64,000 nucleotides of DNA from Streptomyces wedmorensis (GTDB lineage Bacteria > Actinomycetota > Actinomycetes > Streptomycetales > Streptomycetaceae): assembly GCF_000716445.1 (NCBI RefSeq), contig NZ_JNWK01000004.1, forward strand, positions 124,001 through 188,000, read 5' to 3'. Positions 25,290-34,631 of this stretch are shown here, piece by piece. Position 1 is the stretch's first letter, and each line of letters starts with the position of its first letter. The notes beneath the pieces are model-generated. The model was not told where the DNA came from and searched no databases. It saw only the letters and a program-made list of their open reading frames with translations. The translations under genes were made by a program, and so were the position numbers.

Positions 25290-25981
25290 GCACCACCGAA
25301 GAGAAGCCCCGAACCGAGCAGGCCGTGGGGGACGGGTCCGCCGAGCCGGTCCAGTACGACGAGGGGTTCGGCCCCGAGATCGGCGTCGGTCCGCACCCGC
25401 GCCCGTGGCCCGAGGACGAGCGGTACGACCCCGAGCTGCTCGCCGACGGCGACCGGCGCAATGTCGTGGACCGCTACCGGTACTGGACGCGGGAGGCGGT
25501 GGTCGCCGATCTCGACACCCGGCGCCACGACTTCCACGTGGCGGTGGAGAACTGGGGCCACGACTTCAACATCGGGTCGGTGGTGCGGACCGCCAACGCG
25601 TTCCTGGCGAAGGAGGTCCACATCGTGGGCCGGCGCCGCTGGAACCGGCGCGGGGCCATGGTCACCGACCGCTACCAGCACGTCCGGCACCACCCGGACA
25701 CCGAGTCGCTGACCTCGTGGGCGGCGGCCGAGGGCCTGCCCGTCATCGGGATCGACAACCTGCCGGGCGCCGTCCCGCTGGAGCGGACCGTGCTGCCCCG
25801 CCGCTGCGTGCTGCTCTTCGGACAGGAGGGGCCGGGCCTCACCGAGGAGGCCCGCGCGCACGTGGAGATGGTCTGCTCGATCGCCCAGTTCGGCTCGACC
25901 AGGTCGATCAACGCAGGGGCGGCCGCCGCCATCGCCATGCACTCCTGGGTGCAGCGGTACGCGGAGATCGAGACGCCCTGA
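25286..25981 (+). CDS. SpoU/TrmH-family RNA 2'-O-methyltransferase
   Basis: 231 residues. SPOUT knot methyltransferase with motif 1 HDFNIGSVVRTANAF (about 90-105), motif 2 LLFGQEGPGLTEEA (about 175) and motif 3 TRSINAGAAAAIAMHSW (about 200-217). Methylates a ribose in tRNA or rRNA using S-adenosylmethionine; the exact target is not evident. GTG start overlapping the HTTM stop. Confidence 0.9.
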   Translation: MSTTEEKPRTEQAVGDGSAEPVQYDEGFGPEIGVGPHPRPWPEDERYDPELLADGDRRNVVDRYRYWTREAVVADLDTRRHDFHVAVENWGHDFNIGSVVRTANAFLAKEVHIVGRRRWNRRGAMVTDRYQHVRHHPDTESLTSWAAAEGLPVIGIDNLPGAVPLERTVLPRRCVLLFGQEGPGLTEEARAHVEMVCSIAQFGSTRSINAGAAAAIAMHSWVQRYAEIETP

Positions 25982-26046
25982 CAGCCGTGCGGAGGCCCCG
26001 TGGGGCCCCCACACCGCCGGAGGCCCTGTGGAGGCCTCCCTGCGGC

Positions 26047-26069
26047 CGGAGGCCCCGGGAGGGCCTCCG
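26047..26069. terminator. Hairpin between convergent SpoU and paaN genes
   Basis: CGGAGGCCC (26047-26055) pairs with GGGCCTCCG (26061-26069), 5-base loop. The whole 100-base gap is built of GGAGGCC-type repeats that offer several alternative hairpins. Confidence 0.6.
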
Positions 26070-26081
26070 CGCCGCCGGAGG

Positions 26082-27779
26082 TCAGGCCTGGCGGCGGACC
26101 TCCACCACCCGGAAGCGGTTGGAGACGAAGGCGCCGTCGCACAGCGCCGCGTTCGCCGCCGGGTTGCCGCCGGAGCCGTGGAAGTCGGAGAACGCGGCCG
26201 TCTGGTTCACGTACACCCCGCCCGTCAGGTTCAGCGACAGCTGCGCCGACTCCTCGAGGCAGACCTCCTCCACCGCGCGCTCGGTGTCCGCCGATGTCGT
26301 GTAGGCGCCGACGGTCATGGCGCCCTTCTCGCGGACCGTGCGGCGGAGCAGCTCCAGGGCGTCGGCGGTGGAGTCCACCGAGACGGCGAAGGAGACCGGA
26401 CCGAAGCACTCGGAGAAGTACGCGGCCTCCGCGTCGGGCTTGGAGCCGTCCAGCTTCACGATGACCGGGGTGCGGACCACGGCGTCCGGGTACTCCGGGT
26501 TGACCACCTCGCGCGAGGCGAGCGCCACCTCGCCGAGACCGGCGGCGGCCTCCAGGCGCGCCTTCACGTCCGGGTTGACCAGGGCGCCCAGCAGACCGTT
26601 CGCCCGGGCGTCGTCGCCGAGCAGGCCGCCGACCGCCGCCGCGAGGTCGCCGACGACCTCGTCGTACGACTTGGGGCCCTGGTCGGTGGTGATGCCCTCG
26701 CGGGGGATCAGCAGGTTCTGCGGGGTGGTGCACATCTGGCCGCTGTACAGGGACAGGGAGAAGGCCAGGTTGGAGAGCATCCCCTTGTAGTCGTCGGTGG
26801 AGTCGACCACGACCGTGTTGACGCCGGCCTTCTCGGTGTAGACCTGGGCCTGGCGGGCGTTCGCCTCCAGCCAGTCGCCGAACTCGGTCGAGCCGGTGTA
26901 GTCGATGATCCGGACCTCGGGGCGGACGGCCAGGGTCTTGGCGATGCCCTCGCCCGGGCGCTCGACGGCGAGCGCGACCAGGTTCGGGTCGAAGCCGGCC
27001 TCGGCGAGCACCTCGCGGGCGACACGGACGGTGAGCGCGAGCGGCAGGACCGCGCGCGGGTGCGGCTTGACCAGGACCGGGTTGCCGGTGGCGAGCGAGG
27101 CGAACAGGCCCGGGTAGCCGTTCCACGTGGGGAAGGTGTTGCAGCCGATCATCAGGGCGACGCCGCGGCCGACCGGGGTGAACTCCTTGCTCAGCTCCAG
27201 GGGGTCGCGCTTGCCCTGGGGCTTGGACCAGCCGGCCCGGCCGGCGGGGGTGCGGGTCTGCTCCGCGTACGCGTACGCCACGGCCTCCAGGCCGCGGTCC
27301 TGGGCGTGCGGGCCGCCGGCCTGGAACGCCATCATGAACGCCTGGCCGCTGGTGTGCATGACGGCGTGGGCGAACTCGTGGGTGCGGGCGGAGATCCGGG
27401 CGAGGATCTCCAGGCAGACCAGGGCGCGGGTCTCGGCCCCGGCGTCCCGCCAGGCGGCCGTGCCGGCGCGCATCGCGGGGAGCAGGACGTCGATGTCGGC
27501 GTGCGGGTACTCGATGCCGAGGGACGGGCCGTACGGCGAGGTCTCGCCGCCGGTCCAGCCGTCCGTGCCGGGCTGGTCGAGCTCGAAGCGGGTGTTCAGC
27601 ACGGCCTGGTGGGCGGCGAGGCCCGCCGCGGCGTCGAGCGAGCCGTCCGCGCCGTACGCCTTCGGGTGCTCGGGGTACGGCGACCAGTAGGCGCGGCTGC
27701 GAATGGTGTCGAGGGCCTGGTCGAGCGTGGACCGGTGCTTCTCGGCCAGACGGTCGGTGGTCAGCTGAGCGATGGCCAT
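26082..27779 (-). CDS. paaN: Phenylacetic acid degradation protein PaaN (aldehyde dehydrogenase fold)
   Basis: 565 residues from ATG 27779, which has GAGGAG 12 bases upstream. Aldehyde-dehydrogenase fold: Asn in GCNTFPTWNGYPGLFASL, Glu/Gly segment YTGSTEFGDW, catalytic Cys near residue 350 in YSGQMCTTPQN. PaaN-type proteins take the place of the dehydrogenase part of PaaZ in actinobacterial phenylacetate pathways; the ring-opening hydratase activity of PaaZ is not obvious here. Shares a divergent promoter and operator with paaH. Confidence 0.9.
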   Translation of the reverse strand: MAIAQLTTDRLAEKHRSTLDQALDTIRSRAYWSPYPEHPKAYGADGSLDAAAGLAAHQAVLNTRFELDQPGTDGWTGGETSPYGPSLGIEYPHADIDVLLPAMRAGTAAWRDAGAETRALVCLEILARISARTHEFAHAVMHTSGQAFMMAFQAGGPHAQDRGLEAVAYAYAEQTRTPAGRAGWSKPQGKRDPLELSKEFTPVGRGVALMIGCNTFPTWNGYPGLFASLATGNPVLVKPHPRAVLPLALTVRVAREVLAEAGFDPNLVALAVERPGEGIAKTLAVRPEVRIIDYTGSTEFGDWLEANARQAQVYTEKAGVNTVVVDSTDDYKGMLSNLAFSLSLYSGQMCTTPQNLLIPREGITTDQGPKSYDEVVGDLAAAVGGLLGDDARANGLLGALVNPDVKARLEAAAGLGEVALASREVVNPEYPDAVVRTPVIVKLDGSKPDAEAAYFSECFGPVSFAVSVDSTADALELLRRTVREKGAMTVGAYTTSADTERAVEEVCLEESAQLSLNLTGGVYVNQTAAFSDFHGSGGNPAANAALCDGAFVSNRFRVVEVRRQA

Positions 27780-27835
27780 GGGATGGACCAACTCCTCGTC
27801 GAGCTGGGCAGGGAGACGCGTACGGAGTTAGAGTA

Positions 27836-27853
27836 ACCGAACGATCGGTCGGG
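27836..27853. promoter_or_regulatory. PaaR-type operator in the paaN/paaH divergent promoter
   Basis: ACCGAACGATCGGTCGGG, palindromic core CCGA-CGATCGG; it lies between the two divergent start codons, so one protein could repress both genes and, through paaH, the paaR gene. Confidence 0.8.
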
Positions 27854-27904
27854 ACAAGGGGGTCCGTCGATCCTGTGGAAAACCCATCGGGGAGGATCAC
27901 TCCT

Positions 27905-29506
27905 ATGAGCGCCAACGTGACCGTCAGGGGGAGCGACGACGTGACCGCCAGTGAGACCGCCGCAGTGGAGACCGCAGGGGCCGGAGGAGCAGTCGGGGCC
28001 GTGGCGCGGGACCGCACCGTCGCCGTCGTCGGCACGGGCACCATGGGACAGGGGATCGCCCAGGTCGCGCTGGTCGCCGGCCACCCCGTGCGCCTCTACG
28101 ACAGCGCCCCCGGCCGGGCCGGGGAGGCCGTGGCCGCGCTCACCGCCCGCCTCGACCGGCTCGTCGAGAAGGGGCGCCTGGACGCGGGCGCGCGCGAGGC
28201 GGCCGTCGGACGGCTGCACGCGGCGGCGGAGCTCGACGAGCTCGCGGACGCGGCGCTCGTCGTCGAGGCCGTCGTCGAGCGGCTGGACGTCAAGCAGCAG
28301 CTCTTCGCCGACCTGGAGAAGGTCGTCGGCGACGACACGGTCCTCGCCACGAACACCTCCTCGCTGTCCGTCACCGCCATCGCGGGAGGGCTGCGGCTGC
28401 CCGGCCGGTTCGTCGGCCTCCACTTCTTCAACCCGGCGCCGCTGCTCCCGCTCGTCGAGGTCGTCAGCGGCTTCGCCACCGACGCGGACGTCGCCACGCG
28501 CGCGTACGAGACGGTGAAGGGCTGGGGAAAGACGCCGGTGCGCTGCGCGGACACCCCCGGCTTCATCGTGAACCGGGTCGCCCGCCCCTTCTACGCCGAG
28601 GCGCTGCGGGTCTTCGAGGAGGGCGCGGCGGACCCGGCCACGATCGACGCGGCCCTGCGCGAGTGCGGCGGCTTCCGCATGGGCCCGTTCGAGCTGACCG
28701 ATCTCATCGGCCAGGACGTGAACGAGGCCGTCACCCGCTCCGTCTGGGAGTCCTTCCACCAGGACCCCAAGTTCACCCCCTCGCTCGCGCAGCGCCGGCT
28801 CGTCGAGTCCGGCCGGCTGGGCCGCAAGTCGGGGCACGGCTGGTACTCGTACGCGGACGGCGCCGAGCGGCCCGAGCCGCACACGGCGCCGCCGGCCCCG
28901 GCGCCGGCGAAGATCATCGTCAGGGGGGACCTGGGGCCCGCCGAACCGCTGGTCGCGCTCTTCGAGGAGGCCGGGATCGAGGTCCGGCGCAAGAAGGGGG
29001 ACGGCGGGTTCATCAAGCTGCCGGGAGGCGGTGAGCTCAACCTCGCGGACGGGGAGTCCTCCTACGAGTACCACGAGGAGGAGATCGTCTACTTCGACCT
29101 CGCGCTCGACTACGCGCGCGCGAGCCGGATCGTGCTCTCCACCAGGGAGGGGACGGCACCCGAGACCCTCGCCGAAGCCGTGGGGCTCTTCCAGGCCCTC
29201 GGCAAGCAGGTGTCCGTGATCGGCGACGTGGCCGGCATGATCGTCGCCCGTACGGTCGCGATGCTGGTCGACGTCGCGGCGGACGCGGTCGGCCGCGGGG
29301 TGGCCACCGCCGAGGACGTCGACACGGCGATGCGGCTCGGGGTCAACTACCCGGTGGGCCCGCTGGAGTGGGCCGCCAAGGTCGGATACCGGCGTACGGC
29401 GGGCCTCCTGCGCGGGCTGCACGAGCGGTACCCGACGGGACGGTACGCGCCGAGCGTCGCCCTCATGCGCCGGAGCTACGCCGAGGACGCGGAGGACTCC
29501 CGATGA
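27905..29506 (+). CDS. paaH: 3-hydroxyacyl-CoA dehydrogenase PaaH-like, tandem-domain
   Basis: 533 residues from ATG 27905 after GGGAGGAT (an earlier in-frame GTG is unsupported). NAD-binding loop GTGTMGQG at 43-50; 3HCDH_N domain to about 220; first C-terminal domain (about 220-315, FIVNRVARPF); a linker; then a second 3HCDH_C domain (about 425-525, GMIVARTVAMLVD). Oxidises 3-hydroxyadipyl-CoA in lower phenylacetate catabolism, or 3-hydroxybutyryl-CoA-type substrates. Stop overlaps the start of the TetR gene. Confidence 0.9.
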   Translation: MSANVTVRGSDDVTASETAAVETAGAGGAVGAVARDRTVAVVGTGTMGQGIAQVALVAGHPVRLYDSAPGRAGEAVAALTARLDRLVEKGRLDAGAREAAVGRLHAAAELDELADAALVVEAVVERLDVKQQLFADLEKVVGDDTVLATNTSSLSVTAIAGGLRLPGRFVGLHFFNPAPLLPLVEVVSGFATDADVATRAYETVKGWGKTPVRCADTPGFIVNRVARPFYAEALRVFEEGAADPATIDAALRECGGFRMGPFELTDLIGQDVNEAVTRSVWESFHQDPKFTPSLAQRRLVESGRLGRKSGHGWYSYADGAERPEPHTAPPAPAPAKIIVRGDLGPAEPLVALFEEAGIEVRRKKGDGGFIKLPGGGELNLADGESSYEYHEEEIVYFDLALDYARASRIVLSTREGTAPETLAEAVGLFQALGKQVSVIGDVAGMIVARTVAMLVDVAADAVGRGVATAEDVDTAMRLGVNYPVGPLEWAAKVGYRRTAGLLRGLHERYPTGRYAPSVALMRRSYAEDAEDSR

Positions 29507-30096
29507 CCACTGCGAAGCGCGACACGTACACCCCCGAGACGCTGCTCTCGGTCGCGGTACGGGTCTTCAACGAGCGCGGCTACGACGGCACCTCCATGGA
29601 GCACCTGTCCAAGGCGGCGGGCATCTCCAAGTCGTCGATCTACCACCACGTGTCCGGCAAGGAGGAGTTGCTGCGGCGGGCGGTCAGCCGGGCGCTGGAC
29701 GGCCTCTTCGCGATCCTCGACGAGCCGGGCGCCGCGCGCGGCCGGGCCGTGGAGCGGGTCGAGCACGTCACGCGCCGGACCGTCGAGGTGCTGATGGCGG
29801 AGCTGCCGTACGTGACGCTGCTGCTGCGGGTGCGGGGCAACACCGCGACCGAGCGGTGGGCGATGGAGCGGCGCCGCGAGTTCGACCACCGGGTGGCCGA
29901 GCTCCTGAAGGCGGCCGCGGCCGAGGGCGACCTGCGGGCGGACGTGGACATCCGGCTCGCGACCCGGCTCCTCTTCGGCATGATCAACTCGCTGGTGGAG
30001 TGGTACCGGCCGCATCCCGACGCCGTGGAGGAGCGCGAGCAGCTCGCCGAGACCGTCGTGCACCTGGCCTTCGACGGCCTGCGGACGACCCGCTGA
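29503..30096 (+). CDS. paaR: TetR-family regulator, likely PaaR
   Basis: 197 residues. N-terminal TetR helix-turn-helix (SVAVRVFNERGYDGTSMEHLSKAAGISKSSIYHHVSGKEEL region, about 15-52) and helical ligand domain. Co-translated with paaH (ATGA). Its place inside the cluster and the three matching 18-bp palindromes suggest it binds them and releases on an acyl-CoA such as phenylacetyl-CoA. The symbol rests on context; a fatty-acid-type regulator is the alternative. Confidence 0.8.
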   Translation: MTTAKRDTYTPETLLSVAVRVFNERGYDGTSMEHLSKAAGISKSSIYHHVSGKEELLRRAVSRALDGLFAILDEPGAARGRAVERVEHVTRRTVEVLMAELPYVTLLLRVRGNTATERWAMERRREFDHRVAELLKAAAAEGDLRADVDIRLATRLLFGMINSLVEWYRPHPDAVEEREQLAETVVHLAFDGLRTTR

Positions 30097-30317
30097 GCCG
30101 TCGTACCACCCGCTGAGCCGCCGTACGGGCCGCTGACCGTCGTACGCCCGCCGTACGGCCGGCCCGCGCTGACCGTCGTACGACCCCGGCTGGGCCGCTG
30201 TACGACCTGCTGGGCCGCTGTGCGACCCGCTGGGCCGCCGGGCGGACGCCCCGCGGCCCCGGCCTGGCCGCCGCCTGCCCGTGGGACCGTCCTGGGGCCC
30301 CTCGTCCCCCGGACGGC

Positions 30318-30857
30318 TCAGCGGGTCGGGTCGCGGTGGTCCGGGTCGAGGTCGGTCTCCTCGAAGACCAGGAGGGTCCGAGTGGAGAGGACCTCGGGGA
30401 TGGACTGGAGCTTGGTGAGCACCAGCTCGCGCAGGGTCCTGTTGTCGGGCGTGTGGACGAGCAGCAGGACGTCGAAATCACCGCTGACCAGGGCGATGTG
30501 CGCGGCGCCGGGCAGTGCCTGGAGCTGTTCGCGCACGGTCCGCCAGGAATTCTGGACGATCTTGAGCGTGATGTAGGCGGAGGCGCCGTGGCCCGCCCGC
30601 TCGTGGTTGACGCGGGCGCTGAAGCCGCGGATCACCCCGTCGTCGATGAGCCGGTTGATCCGCGCGTACGCGTTGGCCCGGGAGACGTGCACCCGCTCGG
30701 CCACGGAGCGGATCGAGGCGCGACCGTCCGTCTGCAGGATGCGCAGGATGTCGCGGTCGATGGCATCGAGAGGGCGTGCCGGGACCCCTGGGATCAGTGG
30801 TGCGGGCGCCGGTGCGACGACCCGCTCCCAGTCCTCGGCCATTTGTTCATCCGCCAT
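30318..30857 (-). CDS. bkdR: Lrp/AsnC-family regulator, BkdR-like
   Basis: 179 residues from ATG 30857 (longer in-frame extension runs into the divergent operon). N-terminal HTH after a short leader (LDAIDRDILRILQTDGRASIRSVAERVHVSRANAYARINRL region, about 30-75) and a C-terminal RAM domain for amino-acid binding (about 95-165). Divergent from the branched-chain 2-oxoacid dehydrogenase operon, the standard bkdR/bkd arrangement, so likely controlled by Leu, Val or Ile or their keto acids. Confidence 0.88.
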   Translation of the reverse strand: MADEQMAEDWERVVAPAPAPLIPGVPARPLDAIDRDILRILQTDGRASIRSVAERVHVSRANAYARINRLIDDGVIRGFSARVNHERAGHGASAYITLKIVQNSWRTVREQLQALPGAAHIALVSGDFDVLLLVHTPDNRTLRELVLTKLQSIPEVLSTRTLLVFEETDLDPDHRDPTR

Positions 30858-30902
30858 GTGCCCCCGCCTCTCTCCGGTGGACGACCTGCTCCTATCCCAG
30901 GC

Positions 30903-30924
30903 TGTGGAGAACCGTTTGTCCACA
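30903..30924. promoter_or_regulatory. Dyad with two DnaA-box-like nonamers in the bkdR/bkd promoter
   Basis: CTGTGGA (30902-30908) and TCCACAG (30919-30925) form an inverted repeat that could be a BkdR site. The same bases contain TTGTCCACA (30916-30924) and, on the minus strand, TTCTCCACA (30903-30911), i.e. two DnaA-box-like sequences. Which protein uses them is unknown. Confidence 0.45.
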
Positions 30925-30958
30925 GGCTGCAGGTGCCTGTAGCCAAAATGCCTCCACG

Positions 30959-30976
30959 ACCGAACAATCGGTAGGT
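30959..30976. promoter_or_regulatory. PaaR-type operator before the bkd operon
   Basis: ACCGAACAATCGGTAGGT agrees with the paa palindrome (ACCGAACGATCGGTCGGT) at 16 of 18 positions. It sits about 68 bases upstream of the E1-alpha start. Confidence 0.65.
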
Positions 30977-31043
30977 GAGGCGCGCCACACTCGCGCCACC
31001 CGCCTTCGGGTCTTATGCCCGCTCCCACGAGGAGGTGGACTCG

Positions 31044-32195
31044 TTGCAACAGCGCAGTTCGACAGTCCAAGAGCCGCCCGGTGCCGTCAACGCCTACCGG
31101 CCCACCCCGCCGCCGGCGTGGCAGCCGCGCACCGACCCCGCCCCGCTGCTGCCCGAGGCCGAGCCGCTGCGCGTGCTCGGCACGGACGCCGTGGCCGACG
31201 CCGACCCCGCGCTGCTGCTGCGGCTGTACGCGGAGCTGATCCGCGGCCGCCGGTACAACACGCAGGCCACCGCGCTCACCAAGCAGGGCCGGCTCGCCGT
31301 GTACCCGTCCACCACCGGCCAGGAGGCGTGCGAGATCGCCGCCGCCCTCGCCCTCGAGGAGCGGGACTGGCTCTTCCCCTCGTACCGCGACACCCTGGCG
31401 GCGGTCGCCCGCGGCCTCGACCCCGTGCAGGCGCTGACCCTGCTGCGAGGCGACTGGCACACCGGGTACGACCCGCACGAGCACCGCATCGCGCCGCTCT
31501 GCACCCCCCTCGCCACCCAGCTCCCGCACGCCGTGGGCCTCGCCCACGCCGCCCGCCTCAAGGGCGACGACGTGGTCGCGCTCGCCATGGTCGGCGACGG
31601 CGGCACCAGCGAGGGCGACTTCCACGAGGCGCTGAACTTCGCGGCCGTCTGGCAGGCCCCCGTGGTCTTCTTCGTCCAGAACAACGGGTTCGCGATCTCC
31701 GTGCCGCTCGCCAAGCAGACCGCCGCCCCCTCCCTCGCCCACAAGGCCGTGGGATACGGGATGCCGGGCCGGCTCGTCGACGGCAACGACGCGGTCGCCG
31801 TCCACCAGGTGCTGACCGAGGCCGTGGCCCGCGCGCGGCGCGGCGGCGGCCCCACTCTGGTCGAGGCCGTGACCTACCGGATCGACGCCCACACCAACGC
31901 CGACGACGCCACCCGCTACCGGGCGGCCGGCGAGGTCGAGACCTGGAAGGCGCACGACCCGATCCTGATCCTCGAACGGGAACTGACGGAGCGTGGCCTG
32001 CTCGACGAGGACGGCAGGCGCGCGGCGGCGGAGGCCGCCGAGACGATGGCGGCGGAGCTGCGCGAACGGATGAACGCCGACCCGGTGCTCGACCCGATGG
32101 AGCTCTTCTCCCACGTGTACGCCGAGCAGACGACGCAGCTGCGCGAACAGGCGGCGCAGCTGCGCGCCGAGCTCGAAGCCGAGGGTGAGGCGTGA
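31044..32195 (+). CDS. bkdA: Branched-chain 2-oxoacid dehydrogenase E1 component, alpha subunit (operon 1)
   Basis: 383 residues from TTG 31044, which has GAGGAGG eight bases upstream; in-frame codons before it reach into the operator. Thiamine-diphosphate motif GDGGTSEGDFHEALNFAAVW ... NN (about 180-212) and the phosphorylation-loop-like YRIDAHTNADDATRYR near 285. Decarboxylates 2-oxoacids from Val, Leu and Ile with the beta subunit, supplying branched starter units for fatty acids and polyketides. Stop overlaps the beta-subunit start (TGATG). Confidence 0.93.
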   Translation: MQQRSSTVQEPPGAVNAYRPTPPPAWQPRTDPAPLLPEAEPLRVLGTDAVADADPALLLRLYAELIRGRRYNTQATALTKQGRLAVYPSTTGQEACEIAAALALEERDWLFPSYRDTLAAVARGLDPVQALTLLRGDWHTGYDPHEHRIAPLCTPLATQLPHAVGLAHAARLKGDDVVALAMVGDGGTSEGDFHEALNFAAVWQAPVVFFVQNNGFAISVPLAKQTAAPSLAHKAVGYGMPGRLVDGNDAVAVHQVLTEAVARARRGGGPTLVEAVTYRIDAHTNADDATRYRAAGEVETWKAHDPILILERELTERGLLDEDGRRAAAEAAETMAAELRERMNADPVLDPMELFSHVYAEQTTQLREQAAQLRAELEAEGEA

Positions 32196-33241
32196 TGACG
32201 ACCGCGACGACCGGCCCCGCGGCGGCCAAGGCCGCCGGGAACGCCGGGAAGCCGAAGCCGGCCACCATGGCGCAGGCGCTCCAGCGCGCCATGCGCGACG
32301 CGATGGCCGAGGACCCGACCGTCCACGTGATGGGCGAGGACGTCGGCACCCTCGGCGGTGTCTTCCGGGTCACCGACGGGCTCGCCAAGGAGTTCGGCGA
32401 GGACCGCTGTACGGACACGCCGCTGGCCGAGGCGGGCATCCTCGGCGCGGCCGTCGGCATGGCGATGTACGGCCTGCGGCCGGTCGTCGAGATGCAGTTC
32501 GACGCCTTCGCCTACCCGGCGTTCGAGCAGCTGCTCTCGCACGTGGCGAAGATGCGCAACCGCACCCGCGGCGCGGTGCCGATGCCGATCGTCATCCGCG
32601 TCCCGTACGGCGGCGGCATCGGCGGCGTCGAGCACCACAGCGACTCCTCCGAGGCCTACTACACGGCCACCCCGGGGCTGCACGTCGTCACCCCGGCGAC
32701 CGTCGAGGACGCCTACGGGCTGCTGCGCGCGGCCATCGCCTCCGACGACCCGGTGGTCTTCCTGGAGCCCAAGCGGCTCTACTGGTCCAAGTCCGACTGG
32801 TCCCCCGAGGCGCCCGCGCCCGTCGAGCCGATCGGCAAGGCCGTCGTACGGCGCCGGGGCACCGGCGCCACCCTGATCACCTACGGCCCCTCGGTGCCGG
32901 TCTGCCTGGAGGCCGCCGAGGCCGCCCAGGCCGAGGGCTGGGACCTGGAGGTCGTCGACGTCCGCTCCCTCGTGCCCTTCGACGACGAGACCGTCTGCGC
33001 CTCGGTGCGGCGCACCGGCCGCGCGGTCGTCGTCCACGAGTCGACCGGCTTCGGCGGACCGGGCGCGGAGATCGCCGCCCGGGTCACCGAGCGCTGCTTC
33101 CACCACCTGGAGGCACCGGTGCTGCGGGTCGCGGGCTTCGACATCCCCTACCCGCCGCCGATGCTGGAGCGGCACCATCTGCCGGGCGTGGACCGGGTCC
33201 TGGACGCGGTGGCGCGGCTGCAGTGGGAGGCGGGGAACTGA
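32195..33241 (+). CDS. bkdB: Branched-chain 2-oxoacid dehydrogenase E1 component, beta subunit (operon 1)
   Basis: 348 residues. Transketolase-like beta subunit: GEDVGTLGGVFRVTDGL, DTPLAEAGILGAAVGMA, PYGGGIGGVEHHSDSSEA. The N-terminal 20 residues are an Ala/Lys-rich extension. Forms the alpha2-beta2 E1 with the preceding gene. Stop overlaps the E2 start by one base. Confidence 0.93.
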   Translation: MTTATTGPAAAKAAGNAGKPKPATMAQALQRAMRDAMAEDPTVHVMGEDVGTLGGVFRVTDGLAKEFGEDRCTDTPLAEAGILGAAVGMAMYGLRPVVEMQFDAFAYPAFEQLLSHVAKMRNRTRGAVPMPIVIRVPYGGGIGGVEHHSDSSEAYYTATPGLHVVTPATVEDAYGLLRAAIASDDPVVFLEPKRLYWSKSDWSPEAPAPVEPIGKAVVRRRGTGATLITYGPSVPVCLEAAEAAQAEGWDLEVVDVRSLVPFDDETVCASVRRTGRAVVVHESTGFGGPGAEIAARVTERCFHHLEAPVLRVAGFDIPYPPPMLERHHLPGVDRVLDAVARLQWEAGN

Positions 33242-34626
33242 TGGCCCAGGTGCTCGAGTTCAAGCTGCCCGACCTCGGTGAGGGACTCACCGAGGCCGAG
33301 ATCGTGCGCTGGCTTGTCGCCGTCGGCGACGTCGTCGCCATCGACCAGCCGGTCGTCGAGGTCGAGACGGCCAAGGCCATGGTCGAGGTGCCCTGCCCGT
33401 ACGGCGGTGTCGTCACCGCCCGGTACGGCGAGGAGGGCACCGAACTGCCCGTCGGGGCGCCGCTCCTGACCGTCGCCGTGGGCGGCACCGGTGCGCCGGA
33501 GGAGCTCGCGGAGGCGGCTCCGGAAGCCGCGCCGAGGGCGGGTGGACCCGCCGCCGAGACCGCGGCCTCGTCGGAGCACTCGGGCAACGTGCTCGTCGGC
33601 TACGGCACGGCCGGGCCCGTCGCCCGGCGCCGCCGGGTGCGGCACACGAACCCGGCCGCCGCACCGGCGCCCGCCGCCGCTCCGGTGGCCGCGCCCGCGC
33701 CCGTCGTCGCCGCCGCGCCGGCGGCCGTGCCCGCCGGACAGGCGGGGCCGGTGCCCGTCATCTCGCCGCTCGTGCGGAAGCTGGCCAGGGACCGGGGGAT
33801 CGACCTGCGTGAGGTGCGCGGATCTGGCCCCGAGGGGCTGATCCTGCGGGCCGACGTGGAGCGGGTCCTCGCGGCGCTCGACCAGCCGGTCGCCGCCCCG
33901 GCGCCCGCCCCGAGCCCCGCCGTGGCCCCGGCCGCGGCCGGGGAGCGCATTCCGCTGCGCGGGATCAGGGGTGCGGTGGCGGACAAGCTGTCCCGGAGCC
34001 GTACGGAGATCCCGGACGCGACCTGCTGGGTCGACGCCGACGCGACCGAGCTGATGGCTGCCCGGACGGCGATGAACGCGGCGGGCGGGCCGAAGATCTC
34101 GCTGCTCGCGCTCCTCGCCCGGATCTGCGCCCACGCTCTGGACCGGTTCCCCGAACTCAACTCCACGGTGGACACCGCCGCCCGGGAGATCGTCCGGCTT
34201 CCGTCCGTGCACCTGGGCTTCGCCGCCCAGACCCCGCGCGGCCTGGTCGTCCCCGTGGTCAGGGACGCGGGGCAGCGGACGGCGGAGTCGCTGACGGCCG
34301 AGTTCGCCCGGCTGACGGAGGCCGCCCGGGAGTCCACGCTCACCCCGGCCGACCTGACCGGCGGCACGTTCACCCTGAACAACTACGGGGTGTTCGGGGT
34401 CGACGGCTCCACGCCGATCATCAACCACCCCGAGGCCGCCATGCTCGGGGTCGGCCGGATCATCCCCAAGCCCTGGGTGCACCAGGGCGAACTGGCCGTC
34501 CGTCAGGTGGTGCAGCTCTCGCTCACCTTCGACCACCGCGTCTGCGACGGCGGCACGGCCGGCGGCTTCCTGCGGTACGTCGCGGACTGCGTCGAGCAGC
34601 CCGCGGTCCTGCTCCGCACGGTCTGA
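33241..34626 (+). CDS. bkdC: Branched-chain 2-oxoacid dehydrogenase E2, dihydrolipoamide acyltransferase (operon 1)
   Basis: 461 residues. Lipoyl domain (about 3-78) with lipoylated Lys in VETAKAMVE (near 45), Ala/Pro-rich linker, peripheral-subunit-binding domain (about 175-215, SPLVRKLARDRGIDL), second Ala/Pro linker and the catalytic acyltransferase domain (about 235-461) with FDHRVCDGG near the end. Builds the core that passes the acyl group to CoA. No E3 gene follows; a shared lipoamide dehydrogenase is expected. Confidence 0.93.
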   Translation: MAQVLEFKLPDLGEGLTEAEIVRWLVAVGDVVAIDQPVVEVETAKAMVEVPCPYGGVVTARYGEEGTELPVGAPLLTVAVGGTGAPEELAEAAPEAAPRAGGPAAETAASSEHSGNVLVGYGTAGPVARRRRVRHTNPAAAPAPAAAPVAAPAPVVAAAPAAVPAGQAGPVPVISPLVRKLARDRGIDLREVRGSGPEGLILRADVERVLAALDQPVAAPAPAPSPAVAPAAAGERIPLRGIRGAVADKLSRSRTEIPDATCWVDADATELMAARTAMNAAGGPKISLLALLARICAHALDRFPELNSTVDTAAREIVRLPSVHLGFAAQTPRGLVVPVVRDAGQRTAESLTAEFARLTEAARESTLTPADLTGGTFTLNNYGVFGVDGSTPIINHPEAAMLGVGRIIPKPWVHQGELAVRQVVQLSLTFDHRVCDGGTAGGFLRYVADCVEQPAVLLRTV

Positions 34627-34631
34627 CGGAT

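Noticed and set aside
30975..31043. Longer E1-alpha reading from 30975
   Set aside because: Would begin inside the operator and lacks a ribosome site; TTG 31044 has GAGGAGG at the right distance.
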